Assembly (NCBI RefSeq): GCF_022811925.1
Contig: NZ_CP065511.1
Coordinates: 799,501 to 863,500, forward strand
Source: Cytobacillus oceanisediminis
GTDB lineage: Bacteria > Bacillota > Bacilli > Bacillales > Cytobacillaceae
DNA: 64,000 bases
Direction of reading: 5' to 3'
The first letter of the stretch is position 1. Each line of letters begins with the position of its first letter. The translations under genes and the position numbers were made by a program. Below the pieces are notes generated by a model, which worked only from the letters and a program-made list of their open reading frames with translations, was not told the DNA's origin and searched no databases. Below are positions 1 through 8,752 of this stretch, one piece after another.

Positions 1-1
1 C

Positions 2-241
2 AGCACTGTGACGGCACCGCTTCTTGAAGAAAATAAGTATGCGTATTGGGTTGCGATCGCCCATGTGGATCTAACCATTCCAGGCGGTATGAAGGTTAGC
101 CACGTTGAAGCCTATTCCGGCAGGCATAAAGAGAATTCACCAGTCCTATTTCCTGATGGAACGTTTCAAATGGACATTGGGCCAATTGAATTCAAGCGGG
201 ACGGAAAAGGATTCTTTGGCGGGCTGTTCGGTAAAAAGTAA
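2..241 (+). CDS. C-terminal end of an unidentified protein (cut by window edge)
   Basis: An open frame runs into the window from the left edge and stops at TAA 239-241. The GTG at position 8 has no ribosome site within view, so the true start probably lies upstream and this is a C-terminal part of about 79 residues. The visible part is soluble and mixed alpha/beta in character, and ends in a glycine- and lysine-rich tail (GFFGGLFGKK). I do not recognise the family. A shared terminator hairpin follows at about 297-324. Confidence 0.5.
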   Translation, partial: STVTAPLLEENKYAYWVAIAHVDLTIPGGMKVSHVEAYSGRHKENSPVLFPDGTFQMDIGPIEFKRDGKGFFGGLFGKK

Positions 242-296
242 AACAGAGGGCTTTATTAAGGTCGGCAACATTCCAATTTGACAGCAATGAAATGGT

Positions 297-324
297 AAAA
301 GAGCCTTAGCTTGAAGGCTCTTTT
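297..324. terminator. Bidirectional terminator hairpin
   Basis: Arms AAAAGAGCC and GGCTCTTTT form a hairpin with A-rich and T-rich flanks on both sides. It can end the rightward gene that stops at 241 and also the leftward SMR operon, whose last codons it overlaps. Confidence 0.7.
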
Positions 325-653
325 ATAGTTTCTGCACTGCTGGAAGAATTCAATACGACTATTCCTCCAATAATCAAAATGATTCCCAGTATCTTAAGGC
401 TGCTGAATGCTTCTCTCCATAGTATGGCACCGATTAAAGCAGTTAACGCTGTTCCTGCTCCTGACCAAATGGCATAAGCCAGACTTAATGGAACGGTTTT
501 GAGACATAATGATAAGCAATAAAATGAAAGTGCATAGCCAAACAAGACTCCTGCAGATGGAAGCAGCACAGTAAATCCATCCGACAGCTTAAGCATGGTA
601 GTGGCAAAAATCTCTCCGGCGATTGAGATTGTTAAATAAAAATATCCCCTCAT
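306..653 (-). CDS. SMR-family multidrug efflux subunit (EbrB-like)
   Basis: A 115-residue protein with four hydrophobic segments and the small multidrug resistance signature: a membrane-embedded Glu in TM1 (AGEIFATTMLK) and the AYAIWSGAGTALTALIG motif of TM3. I chose ATG at 653, not the upstream GTG at 668, because GGAGG sits 8 bases before this ATG. It lies one base downstream of the other SMR gene's stop, so the two are translationally coupled. Paired unequal SMR genes of this kind (EbrAB, YkkCD, YvdRS in Bacillus) usually form a hetero-oligomeric proton-coupled exporter of cationic dyes or quaternary ammonium compounds. The substrate here is inferred. The C-terminal tail is hydrophilic. 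Confidence 0.85.
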   Translation of the reverse strand: MRGYFYLTISIAGEIFATTMLKLSDGFTVLLPSAGVLFGYALSFYCLSLCLKTVPLSLAYAIWSGAGTALTALIGAILWREAFSSLKILGIILIIGGIVVLNSSSSAETIKEPSS

Positions 654-654
654 A

Positions 655-978
655 TTAATGGCCTCCACCGCTATTCAATAAGATGACTCCTCCAACTATC
701 AAAGCCAATCCCAGAATCTTTTTGCCATTTACATTCTCTTTATAGATGGTGATTCCGACCAAGGCTGTCAGCACAGTCCCGAGGCCAGCCCATATCGCAT
801 AGGCCACTCCCAGCGGCAGTGTTTTTAACGATAAAGACAGCGCGTAAAAAGCGACACCATATCCAATGATTACGCCAAGGGATGGCAGGAGCTTTTTAAA
901 TCCGTCTGCTGCTTTAAGCAAGGAGCTGCCAAACACTTCACTTACAATGGCTAATGCTAAAAGTAAATAGGCATTCAT
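655..978 (-). CDS. SMR-family multidrug efflux subunit (EbrA-like)
   Basis: A 107-residue protein with four transmembrane helices. The SMR marks are the TM1 glutamate in AIVSEVFGSSLLKAADGF and AYAIWAGLGTVLTALVG in TM3. It is the promoter-proximal gene of a two-gene SMR operon and ends one base before its partner starts. The pairing suggests an asymmetric heterodimer exporter of cationic drugs in the membrane. The TM1 and TM3 sequences look like the Qac-type branch more than the guanidinium (Gdx) branch, and no ykkC-type guanidine riboswitch is evident upstream. Only a short dyad (ACCTT-CGAA-AAGGT, about 1020-1035) is seen there. Confidence 0.85.
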   Translation of the reverse strand: MNAYLLLALAIVSEVFGSSLLKAADGFKKLLPSLGVIIGYGVAFYALSLSLKTLPLGVAYAIWAGLGTVLTALVGITIYKENVNGKKILGLALIVGGVILLNSGGGH

Positions 979-1151
979 AAAGTCTCCCCGTTTCTTCTCC
1001 GAATGGATTCAGTTTATTTTACCTTTTCGAAGGTTCCTTTTGCCAAGTATATGAATAAAAGAATAAATGAAACCAATTTATTTCCAAATCGTAATCATAG
1101 ATATATTCTTAATAGGGGAAATTCCCCCGGCGTTATGATGGAGGCCTTGTT

Positions 1152-2369
1152 ATGAATTTCATAACACAAAAAACAAAATCACTTTGGATAGATCAAATAG
1201 CCAGCAAAAGCTGTGAAATAACGGATTCATCAGATTTTACCTGTATGGATCCATATGTTGAGGGGAAAAGAATTGTGCTGCTGGGAGAGAGCAGCCATGG
1301 AGTCGGGGATTTTTACACAGCCAAAATCAATATGATTAAGTATTTGCATAGTGTCCATGGATTTAATGTAGTTATTCTCGAGAGCGGTCTGCTTGAAGCG
1401 GTATTTTGCAGAAAAACTTTGAAAGGCCTGCCTGCCAGGGAACAAATCCAAAACGGACTGCTGGATATTTATCATAATGAAGAAATGCTTCCTTTATTTC
1501 AGGAAACCTGGGCCAATGGGATGCATCTCGCCGGAATGGATATTCAGCCTGCATACCCGCTGATCTCGCAAAACATGCTGGAATGGCTCAAGATTCATAC
1601 AGAGGAAGAACTATATGCTTCCATTTATCAGGCAGAAACAGTATTTTTCAACATTGATAAGGAGATAAGGGGACAAACGAAAATACCTAAGAAGATTAAA
1701 GCAAAGATACAAATGTGTATGGATCTATATCATTCAAGCCTGGAACTTTTTGAGAACAGATTGGAAGAAGCCGATTGGGAAAAAGAAAAGATCTTTCACA
1801 TTATTGGGAAGGGACTCGAAAATCGGCTGAAGTGGCTGGAAATCAATACAAAAAGCTGGATTTCTTCTGGCGTCATGCGGGGAATGCATATGTTCGGAAA
1901 TCTGCAGTGGTTATTGGAAGAGTGTTACAAGGGTGAAAAGGTCATTGTATGGGCTCATAATTTTCACATTAGAAAAAGCAAAACAGTGACTTCTAAGCTG
2001 TTTGGAATCAAGAATGTCGGACAGCAGCTTTCAAAATGCTATGGGGATCAGGTTTATTCCATAGGATTTTATGCTGGAGAGGGTGAGTTTTCCTCCCTGC
2101 TTAGAGTGAACTTTCCCATTAATGTGTCTAAAAAGCAGCTGGAAAGGTTGCTTATGGAGGCCAGTGGGCATGACAGTTTTGTGCCTTTATGTGAAAAGGG
2201 GCTTCCACAGCGGAACTGGCTGAATCGGAGGTGGCGGCTCCTCGAAGCTGGCATGATGGGACAGCTGCCCATTGCCATATATCCGCAAAAGCACTATGAC
2301 GGCATCATGTTTTGCAGAAAGGTTAAGCCGCCTGTGTATTTTAAGCGTGATGAAAGGAGTAAGGCATGA
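1152..2369 (+). CDS. Erythromycin esterase-like family protein
   Basis: A 405-residue soluble protein of the erythromycin esterase (Ere/succinoglycan biosynthesis) superfamily. Seen directly: the GESSHG motif at residues 45-50, which carries the conserved Glu and His of Ere active sites, the VILESG strand near residue 78, and the VIVWAHNFHI segment near 264-273 with the second conserved His. Length fits the family (about 400). Many chromosomal members in Bacillus have no proven macrolide esterase activity, so drug hydrolysis is only a possibility. The ATG has a modest upstream GGAGG. The next small frame overlaps its stop (ATGA), which suggests a two-gene transcript. Confidence 0.8.
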   Translation: MNFITQKTKSLWIDQIASKSCEITDSSDFTCMDPYVEGKRIVLLGESSHGVGDFYTAKINMIKYLHSVHGFNVVILESGLLEAVFCRKTLKGLPAREQIQNGLLDIYHNEEMLPLFQETWANGMHLAGMDIQPAYPLISQNMLEWLKIHTEEELYASIYQAETVFFNIDKEIRGQTKIPKKIKAKIQMCMDLYHSSLELFENRLEEADWEKEKIFHIIGKGLENRLKWLEINTKSWISSGVMRGMHMFGNLQWLLEECYKGEKVIVWAHNFHIRKSKTVTSKLFGIKNVGQQLSKCYGDQVYSIGFYAGEGEFSSLLRVNFPINVSKKQLERLLMEASGHDSFVPLCEKGLPQRNWLNRRWRLLEAGMMGQLPIAIYPQKHYDGIMFCRKVKPPVYFKRDERSKA

Positions 2370-2581
2370 AATTTTTAAATTTTATATGTATGTTGTCATG
2401 ACCATCATGGTATTGGTTAACCCGGCAAGCGAATTTTGGTTAAAAGGTGAGTATTCAGCCATTGCAAGCTGGCTTACGGTTTTTTTTATTTTTTGTGGGG
2501 ACTATATTTGTTATTAATGCGAAATTTTATTTGTCCAAAAAACGAGTCTTGGACATCAATCTCGCCACCTTTGAGGAATAG
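2366..2581 (+). pseudogene. Small membrane protein gene disrupted by two compensating frameshifts
   Basis: ATG 2366 has a good site (AAAGGAG, 2353-2359) and overlaps the esterase stop, but its frame closes after 11 codons at 2399. The next frame continues with a membrane-like segment (MTIMVLVNPASEFWLKGEYS, about 2399-2458), and the first frame resumes after the T-run at 2480-2497 with VGTIFVINAKFYLSKKRV and ends at TAG 2579-2581. Joined across two shifts this gives roughly 71 residues with two hydrophobic helices and a basic tail. Either the gene has decayed or the homopolymer runs carry sequencing errors. The family is not recognised. Confidence 0.5.
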
Positions 2582-2637
2582 CCTTCCTTCGGCTTGGCAT
2601 TCTAATAAAGAATGCTAAAAAAGGAGATTGATGTTTC

Positions 2638-3495
2638 ATGTACTTTTATAAAGAAGATTTAATCAATATGATTGTGCCGGATAAGCCGGATCCGCATGCG
2701 GCAAGAGTGCTTCAGGAAGCGTTGGGCGGACAGTTTGGCGAAATGAGGACGCTGATGCAGTTTTCATTCCAGAGCGCAAATTTCAGAGGAAAAGCGAAGC
2801 AATATCGTGATCTGATCAGAGGTGTGTTTTTGGAAGAGCTAAGCCATGTCGAACTCGTTCAAACTACGATTAATCAGCTTCTAAATGATGCTGGGGGAAG
2901 TATGCCAGGCAATCAGGCTGAAGATGGAGCTCCATTGGATGATGTGATTCAAGGAGGAGCAAACCCTCATCATTTTATTATGGGGGCAAAGGCATCTCTC
3001 CCTGTCGATGCTGGCGGCAACCCGTGGAACGGCTCCTGGGTATATGACCACGGTAACCTGGTGGCCAACCTCCTGAATAATGTCGTTCTTGAATCGACAG
3101 GTGTTCTCCAGAAATCAAGGATTTACGAGATGAGCAGCAATAAGACACTAAGAGAGACGATTGCCTTCCTGATTGTCCGGGATAATGCCCATCAAAATGC
3201 ATTCGCAAAAGCACTGGAAACGTTAGGAGTGAATTGGGGCAAAATATTCCCGATTCCTAATTACGATTTAAATAAATACCCTGAATGCCGAAAATATGTG
3301 GAAATGGGCTTCCACAATGCCCAGTTTAATTTCAGGCTTGATGATACCCGGATCGGTGAGGTTTTCCAGGGGACCACTCCTAGCAGAAATGGTGGAGACC
3401 TTTCCGTGGTAGAACCGCCAAAAGGCTATCCTGTTCCTGAAATGCCTGATATGCCGAATGAGCATGCGCCGGGGCTTTTTGATTTGAATAATTAG
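2638..3495 (+). CDS. Manganese catalase family protein
   Basis: A 285-residue ferritin-like four-helix protein that resembles the Bacillus YdbD/YjqC and CotJC group of di-manganese catalases, which convert hydrogen peroxide to water and oxygen. Seen in the sequence: an N-terminal helix with GGQFGEMRTLMQFSFQSANF, then FLEELSHVELVQ (Glu and Glu-x-x-His-type metal ligands, about residues 64-73), and a later helix with VRDNAHQNAFAKALE that supplies the second His. The C-terminus is proline-rich. The start follows AAAGGAG. It stands alone between terminators and probably acts in the cytosol or on the spore coat. Confidence 0.85.
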   Translation: MYFYKEDLINMIVPDKPDPHAARVLQEALGGQFGEMRTLMQFSFQSANFRGKAKQYRDLIRGVFLEELSHVELVQTTINQLLNDAGGSMPGNQAEDGAPLDDVIQGGANPHHFIMGAKASLPVDAGGNPWNGSWVYDHGNLVANLLNNVVLESTGVLQKSRIYEMSSNKTLRETIAFLIVRDNAHQNAFAKALETLGVNWGKIFPIPNYDLNKYPECRKYVEMGFHNAQFNFRLDDTRIGEVFQGTTPSRNGGDLSVVEPPKGYPVPEMPDMPNEHAPGLFDLNN

Positions 3496-3505
3496 TTTTT
3501 TCTTC

Positions 3506-3537
3506 TGGCGTCCTGAATATAGGACGCCATTTTATTA
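3506..3537 (+). terminator. Intrinsic terminator after Mn-catalase gene
   Basis: TGGCGTCCT and AGGACGCCA pair around GAATAT and are followed by TTTTATT. Confidence 0.8.
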
Positions 3538-3628
3538 TATATTTTTAAGGTTTCCTCCAGCATTTTTGGGGAATCTATAGTTATCGAATCAATGAAGAAC
3601 ATGTTTGTTGCTGAAAGGAGTGTCGCGG

Positions 3629-4402
3629 ATGGAGTCCATTTGGCTTGAGTATGCCTGGGCATTATTGATATTAATTGGACTGGAAGGCTTGCTGTCGGCT
3701 GACAATGCTCTTGTCTTGGCCGTCATAGCGAAGCATTTACCCGAAGATCAGAAGAAAAAGGCGATTAATTACGGAATCATTATGGCTTTCGTTTTCAGGT
3801 TTGGTGCGCTTTTTGCCATTTCATTTATTGCAAACGTCTGGCAGATCCAGGCGATTGGGGCGGCCTATCTATTGTACCTTGGCTTAAAACATGTGATTAA
3901 GGCCAAGTTCGGGAAAGAAAATGAAAATATTCGTGAGGATGTAAAGGAAGAAGCGGCGGGGAAAGGATTTTGGCCTACGGTAGGGAAGATTGCATTAGCC
4001 GATCTTGCCTTTGCCATCGATTCGATTCTTGCAGCTGTGGCGCTGGCACTTGGTCTGCCGGATTCACCGCTTGATGATTTCGGCGGCATGGATGGAGGCC
4101 AGTTTATTGTAGTGGTGCTTGGCGGGATCGCCGGACTGATCCTGATTAAGTTCGCGGCTACCTGGTTTGTTAAGCTCCTTGCCAAACGGCCCGCATTAGA
4201 AACAACCGCTTATGCGATTGTCGCCTGGGTTGGTGTCAAACTTGCTGTTATCACACTTGCACATGAGGATATCGGTGTCCTTGACCATCATTTTCCTCAT
4301 AGTACAGGCTGGACACTGGTCTTTTATGGCGTATTGGTGGCCATTGCCCTGTTTGGCTGGTTTGCGCCGGGTAAAAAGCAAACTGAGGGTGAAGCTTTAT
4401 AA
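3629..4402 (+). CDS. TerC family integral membrane protein (YceF/YkoY-like)
   Basis: A 257-residue protein with about seven to eight transmembrane segments. TerC signatures are visible: ENALVLAV-type sequence (here GLLSADNALVLAVIAKHL, about residues 17-34) and the second acidic intramembrane motif ADLAFAIDSILAAVALALG. Members are linked to tellurite resistance and, in Bacillus, to manganese efflux and metalation of exported enzymes. I chose ATG 3629, 8 bases after AAAGGAG, and not the in-frame TTG at 3605. It is a single-gene unit that ends in a terminator. Manganese export is inferred from the family; the Mn-catalase next door fits that loosely. Confidence 0.85.
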   Translation: MESIWLEYAWALLILIGLEGLLSADNALVLAVIAKHLPEDQKKKAINYGIIMAFVFRFGALFAISFIANVWQIQAIGAAYLLYLGLKHVIKAKFGKENENIREDVKEEAAGKGFWPTVGKIALADLAFAIDSILAAVALALGLPDSPLDDFGGMDGGQFIVVVLGGIAGLILIKFAATWFVKLLAKRPALETTAYAIVAWVGVKLAVITLAHEDIGVLDHHFPHSTGWTLVFYGVLVAIALFGWFAPGKKQTEGEAL

Positions 4403-4406
4403 AGAG

Positions 4407-4440
4407 AAATGCGTTGATCTTTGGATTAACGCATTTTTTT
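4407..4440 (+). terminator. Intrinsic terminator after TerC-like gene
   Basis: AAATGCGTT and AACGCATTT pair and are followed by a run of T. A second weaker hairpin with T-run lies just downstream (about 4452-4480). Confidence 0.8.
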
Positions 4441-4551
4441 ATGGACATAAAAATGCAGCTAGTGCAGCTGTCTTTTTTTATTGTGGAAAAACAAAAAATT
4501 TGAGATTGAATTAAGTATAAAAAATTACAGGTGATATTAAAAGAGTGCTAG

Positions 4552-4588
4552 TGATAACGCTTTCACGGACTAGTAATAAAGTTATAAT
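4552..4588 (+). promoter_or_regulatory. CcpA cre site over the -35 region of the sugar ABC operon promoter
   Basis: TGATAACGCTTTCA at 4552-4565 matches the cre consensus TGWNANCGNTNWCA at every fixed position. A -10 TATAAT lies at 4583-4588, so the -35 (weak, about 4560-4566) falls inside the cre. CcpA binding there would block RNA polymerase. The weak -35 also fits a promoter that needs an activator such as the YesN-type regulator encoded at 11162. Confidence 0.8.
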
Positions 4589-4636
4589 TTTTCCTGTAGG
4601 CAGGTGATTTTTATCCATTATAAAGGGGGAAAAAGA

Positions 4637-5749
4637 ATGAAAAGAAAGTGGAAAGTTATTTCTCTTATGCTGACGGTTATGATGTTTGCGTTTATTGCAG
4701 CGGGATGCAGCCAGGGCACTGGCGGCGGCAGCAGTGAAGTGAGTGTCGGAATCGTTTTGCCAACGAAAGATGAGCCTAGATGGGTTCAGGATGAGCAAAG
4801 ATTTAAAGATGCGTTAAAAGGAACGGAATATACAACTGAGATTTTGTTTAGCCAGGGATCCTCGGCTAAGGAAAAGGAAAATGTAGAGACTTTGCTGAAC
4901 AAAGGAATTGATGTGCTGATCATCTGTCCTCAAGATGGAGATGCAGCTGCTGCAGCGGTTGAAGCTGCAAAGAAAGATGGCGTAAAAGTCATTTCTTATG
5001 ACCGTTTAATTACCAATACAGATGCTATTGATTATTATGTAACATTTGACAGCCTTGCTGTAGGAGCTGCACAGGCGCAATACCTGGTTGACAACGCAAA
5101 GGGCAAGGATGTGCCTTTATATCTATACGCCGGCGCTGCTTCTGATAACAATGCTTTCTTGTTCTTCCAGGGAGCATGGAGTGTGCTTCAGCCTAAAATT
5201 GCAGATGGGACATTCAAGATTGCTAACTCAAGCGAAGCTGTTACTCTAAAAGATACAGCTGATCTGTCCCGTGACCAGCTAAGCAAAATTATTGGCCAGG
5301 TGACAACGAACTGGGATCCGAACGAAGCGAAGAACAAAGCACAAACTCATTTGACAGCAGCTTCTGACGATATGAAGGGCGATGTGGCTATTCTTGCTCC
5401 GAACGACGGAACTGCCCGTTCGATTGCAGATGTTTTTGGAACTGACAGCGCAGTATCAAGCTATCTAGTAACAGGTCAGGATGCAGAGAAAGCTTCCATT
5501 CAGTACGTTATTGATGAAAAGCAATCCATGACAGTATTCAAGGATGTTCGTACTCTCGTAAAAGATGCAATGGGCATGGCGATCGATATCCTTGAAGACA
5601 AAGACCCTGAGACAACTGGTTCTTACGATAACGGCAAGATTGAAGTAAAAGCAAAGCAAACAGATGTAATCGTTGTCGACAAAGATAACGTGAAAAAAGA
5701 ACTGATTGATTCTGAATACTATAAAGCAGATGAATTTACAGGACTTTAA
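4637..5749 (+). CDS. Multiple-monosaccharide ABC transporter, substrate-binding lipoprotein (ChvE-like)
   Basis: A 370-residue lipoprotein: signal peptide with lipobox IAAGC (Cys24), then a type I periplasmic-binding fold. ChvE/GguA-GguB family features include VGIVLPTKDEPRWVQDEQRF near the mature N-terminus, VISYDRL, the ASDNNAFLFFQGAW segment, and VTGQDAEKASIQYV in the C-lobe. It captures aldose monosaccharides such as xylose, arabinose, glucose or galactose and hands them to the ATPase and permease encoded next. ATG 4637 was chosen because AAAGGGGG precedes it. It is the first gene of a three-gene operon behind a cre/promoter. Confidence 0.88.
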   Translation: MKRKWKVISLMLTVMMFAFIAAGCSQGTGGGSSEVSVGIVLPTKDEPRWVQDEQRFKDALKGTEYTTEILFSQGSSAKEKENVETLLNKGIDVLIICPQDGDAAAAAVEAAKKDGVKVISYDRLITNTDAIDYYVTFDSLAVGAAQAQYLVDNAKGKDVPLYLYAGAASDNNAFLFFQGAWSVLQPKIADGTFKIANSSEAVTLKDTADLSRDQLSKIIGQVTTNWDPNEAKNKAQTHLTAASDDMKGDVAILAPNDGTARSIADVFGTDSAVSSYLVTGQDAEKASIQYVIDEKQSMTVFKDVRTLVKDAMGMAIDILEDKDPETTGSYDNGKIEVKAKQTDVIVVDKDNVKKELIDSEYYKADEFTGL

Positions 5750-5832
5750 TCAATAAAGGACGAGAAATGGTGATAGATGCGTCTATCACTATTTCTCCTT
5801 CTGATTAGCTGTTTGGCTAAGGGGGGAGCATA

Positions 5833-7353
5833 ATGAGCGAAAATATTTTGGAAATGCACGGGATTTCCAAGGAATTTACAGGTGTCAAAGCGCTCAGCAA
5901 TGTCAATTTCAAGGTGGAAAAAGGTGAGATCCACTGCTTGATCGGTGAAAACGGAGCGGGCAAATCCACTCTGATGAAAGTGCTCAGCGGCGTATACCCT
6001 TATGGCGCCTATCAGGGGGATATTGTATTTGAGGGCAGTGTGCAGCAATTCAACAAGATCAGTGACAGTGTAAAAGCAGGAATCGTCATTATCTACCAGG
6101 AGCTTGCATTGTTTCCTGATCTCACAGTCTATGAAAATATATTTGCGGGCAATGAAATTAAGCAAAGCGGAATCGTCGATTGGAACCGGACCATTGCTGA
6201 AGCTAAAAAAATGCTGGATAAGGTTAAACTCGATGTGAACCCTGAAACACTCGTAAAAGATCTGAGCGTTGGAAAACAGCAATTAGTCGAAATTGCCAAA
6301 GCTTTAAGCAAGGACGTGAAACTGCTTATCCTGGATGAGCCGACTGCAGCATTGAATGAGGATGACAGCGGAAATCTGCTGGATTTGTTAGGTGAGCTGA
6401 AAGAGCAGGGAATCACCTGCATTATGATCTCCCATAAGCTGAAAGAAGTCATCTCCATTGCAGATAAGGCTACGGTGCTTCGTGATGGCCAAACCATCTG
6501 TACCCTGGACGCAGCAAAAGGCGAAATCTCTGAAAATGTCATTATTAAAAACATGGTCGGCAGGGAGATTGAAGATATTTATCCAAAGAGGCCGAACAAA
6601 ACATTTGGCGATCCTGTTCTTGAGCTTCGCAGCTGGTCTGCGTATGCTGTGCATTTGGGCAGGCAGGTTGTAAAAGATGTTAATTTTCATGTTAAGAAAG
6701 GAGAAATTGTCGGGATTGCGGGCTTGATGGGGTCAGGCAGGACAGAACTTGCCCTGAGTATTTTCGGAAATCCAAAATCTTATAAATTACAAGGCGAACT
6801 ATTGGTGGATGGCGTTCCAAAAACGCTGAAGCATCCGAGTGACGCCATCAGGTCAGGGATTGCGTACGTGACGGAAGACCGAAAAGGGGATGGCCTGTTT
6901 TTAATACAGGATATTAAAAACAACATTTCTGCAGCAAACCTCAAACGGGTTGCTGTAAATGGAGTGATTAATGATAACGAAGAAGTGAAGGAAGCAACGG
7001 AATATAAAAAGTCCATGTATATCAAAGCATCTTCCCTTGAGCAAGTTGTCGGAAATTTGAGCGGTGGAAACCAGCAGAAAGTGTCCCTGGGCAAATGGCT
7101 ATTTGTCGGGCCAAAATTGCTGATCCTGGACGAGCCGACGCGGGGCATTGATGTTGGGGCTAAATTCGAAATTTATACGATTATGAATCAATTGATTAAG
7201 GAAGGCATGAGCATCATTATGATTTCTTCAGAACTGGGTGAAGTTCTTGGGATGAGCGATCGTGTCTATGTCATGGCGGAAGGCCAAATTAAAGGCGAGC
7301 TGTCGATTGAAGAAGCAAATCAGGAAAGCATTATGCAGCTTGCTACGCAATAG
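5833..7353 (+). CDS. mmsA: Multiple-monosaccharide ABC transporter ATP-binding protein (MmsA/GguA-like)
   Basis: A 506-residue tandem ABC ATPase. First domain: Walker A GENGAGKST at residues 38-46, signature LSVGKQQLVEIAKAL, Walker B LLILDEPTAAL. Second domain: degenerate Walker A (GLMGSGRTEL), good signature LSGGNQQKVSLGKWL and Walker B LLILDEPTRGIDVGAK. This asymmetric two-domain form is typical of carbohydrate uptake transporters of the CUT2 class. It energises the permease encoded 12 bases downstream. AGGGGGG precedes the ATG. Gene order binding protein, ATPase, permease matches ChvE-GguA-GguB. Confidence 0.92.
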   Translation: MSENILEMHGISKEFTGVKALSNVNFKVEKGEIHCLIGENGAGKSTLMKVLSGVYPYGAYQGDIVFEGSVQQFNKISDSVKAGIVIIYQELALFPDLTVYENIFAGNEIKQSGIVDWNRTIAEAKKMLDKVKLDVNPETLVKDLSVGKQQLVEIAKALSKDVKLLILDEPTAALNEDDSGNLLDLLGELKEQGITCIMISHKLKEVISIADKATVLRDGQTICTLDAAKGEISENVIIKNMVGREIEDIYPKRPNKTFGDPVLELRSWSAYAVHLGRQVVKDVNFHVKKGEIVGIAGLMGSGRTELALSIFGNPKSYKLQGELLVDGVPKTLKHPSDAIRSGIAYVTEDRKGDGLFLIQDIKNNISAANLKRVAVNGVINDNEEVKEATEYKKSMYIKASSLEQVVGNLSGGNQQKVSLGKWLFVGPKLLILDEPTRGIDVGAKFEIYTIMNQLIKEGMSIIMISSELGEVLGMSDRVYVMAEGQIKGELSIEEANQESIMQLATQ

Positions 7354-7365
7354 GAGGTTAAACTA

Positions 7366-8541
7366 ATGGAATTTATAAACGAAGCGAAATCGCTATTTAA
7401 GGATAATATCCGTGACTATGGCATGTACATTGCCTTATTCGTTATTATGCTCACCTTCACCATTATGACTGACGGACTGTTTATGTCTTCACGAAATATA
7501 AGTAATTTGCTTGATTCAACAGGGTACATCGCTGTCCTGGCAGTGGGGATGACGCTGGTTATCGTGATTCGCCATATTGACCTCTCAGTCGGATTTGTTG
7601 CCGGCTTTTTGGGAGCCATTGCTGCGATTCTCCTGACGGGAATGGGAGTGCCTTTTTATATCACCATTCCGATTATCCTCGTGCTGGGTATTTTTGTCGG
7701 ACTATTCAATGGTCTCTTAGTGGCAAAATTCGGTATCCCATCCTTCGTAGCTACTCTTGCAGGAATGCTGATCTTTAGAGGTGCACTTCTTCAGGTAACA
7801 GAGAAGACAGGGACCATTATCATCAAGGATGACGGATTTAATGCAATCGGAAATGGGTTCATTCCTTCTATTATGCAAGTGAATGGACTGCATCTCCTTA
7901 CACTGATTCTGGGTTTACTGGCGATATTGCTGTATATAAACAGTGAAATTTCCACCCGGAAAAACAAGATCAACTATCAATTCGAGGTAGTGTCAAAAGG
8001 GATTTTTATTATCAAATTAGTTTTTGTTTCTGCTATCATTTCCTATATTACCTGGATCCTGGCAGGCTACAACGGATTTTCCTGGACAGTTGTCATTATG
8101 CTTTTAGTGGTTGTCATCTACCATTTCCTGACAACGAAAACCGTGCTTGGAAGACATATATATGCTGTGGGAAGCAATCCGGAAGCGGCACATCTCAGCG
8201 GAATCAATGTAAATAAAATTACGTATATAGTCTTCGGTTCAATGGGGATGCTGGCAGCCCTTTCAGGCATATTATTCACCTCGCGCCTTCAGTCAGCGAC
8301 TACTACAGCTGGGACATTATTTGAACTCGATGCCATTGCAGCTGCTTATGTCGGCGGGGTTTCTTCTGCAGGGGGCGTGGGCAAAATCACCGGTGCCATT
8401 ATCGGTGCTGTAGTCATGGCCTCTTTATCAAGCGGCATGAATCTGCTCGGGGTAGGGGTTTCCCTCCAGTATATGATCCGCGGAGGAGTATTGGCGGGTG
8501 CTGTGATCTTTGATGTCATGACCCGGAAGAAGAGAGGGTAG
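7366..8541 (+). CDS. mmsB: Multiple-monosaccharide ABC transporter permease (MmsB/GguB-like)
   Basis: A 391-residue polytopic protein with about ten hydrophobic segments and the CUT2 permease (BPD_transp_2) pattern. Near the N-terminus is AVGMTLVIVIRHIDLSVGFVAGF, and later GSNPEAAHLSGINVNKITY and LDAIAAAYVGGVSSAGGVG. It forms the membrane channel for sugar taken up with the ATPase encoded immediately upstream. AGGAGG lies 8 bases before the ATG. A hydrophilic insertion around residues 190-205 (NSEISTRKNKINYQFEVVSK) fits the longer GguB type. It ends the operon. Confidence 0.9.
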   Translation: MEFINEAKSLFKDNIRDYGMYIALFVIMLTFTIMTDGLFMSSRNISNLLDSTGYIAVLAVGMTLVIVIRHIDLSVGFVAGFLGAIAAILLTGMGVPFYITIPIILVLGIFVGLFNGLLVAKFGIPSFVATLAGMLIFRGALLQVTEKTGTIIIKDDGFNAIGNGFIPSIMQVNGLHLLTLILGLLAILLYINSEISTRKNKINYQFEVVSKGIFIIKLVFVSAIISYITWILAGYNGFSWTVVIMLLVVVIYHFLTTKTVLGRHIYAVGSNPEAAHLSGINVNKITYIVFGSMGMLAALSGILFTSRLQSATTTAGTLFELDAIAAAYVGGVSSAGGVGKITGAIIGAVVMASLSSGMNLLGVGVSLQYMIRGGVLAGAVIFDVMTRKKRG

Positions 8542-8576
8542 ATTTCCAGTTTCCTGCATTAGCAGTTATAAAAATG

Positions 8577-8599
8577 GGGCATCCGGCAAAAGGGTGCCC
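8577..8599 (+). terminator. GC-rich hairpin at the end of the sugar ABC operon
   Basis: GGGCATCC and GGGTGCCC pair around GGCAAAA. No clear T-run follows, so termination is uncertain. The hairpin may stabilise the 3' end of the mRNA. Confidence 0.45.
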
Positions 8600-8752
8600 T
8601 CACGGTGAGATGGGCAGCATTCCTTAAAGCACCGATTATCCTCCTGTTAACACCAGACTATCCTCTCTCTTTCTAACTCTTCTATAAGCCTTAAAAAGGT
8701 GATATGATTAAAATTATTTAACTATTCATACTTAGGAAACGGAGATACAGCC

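Noticed and set aside
979..1151. Guanidine (ykkC) riboswitch ahead of the SMR pair
   Set aside because: The conserved ykkC core could not be found on either strand; only a short ACCTT/AAGGT dyad is present.
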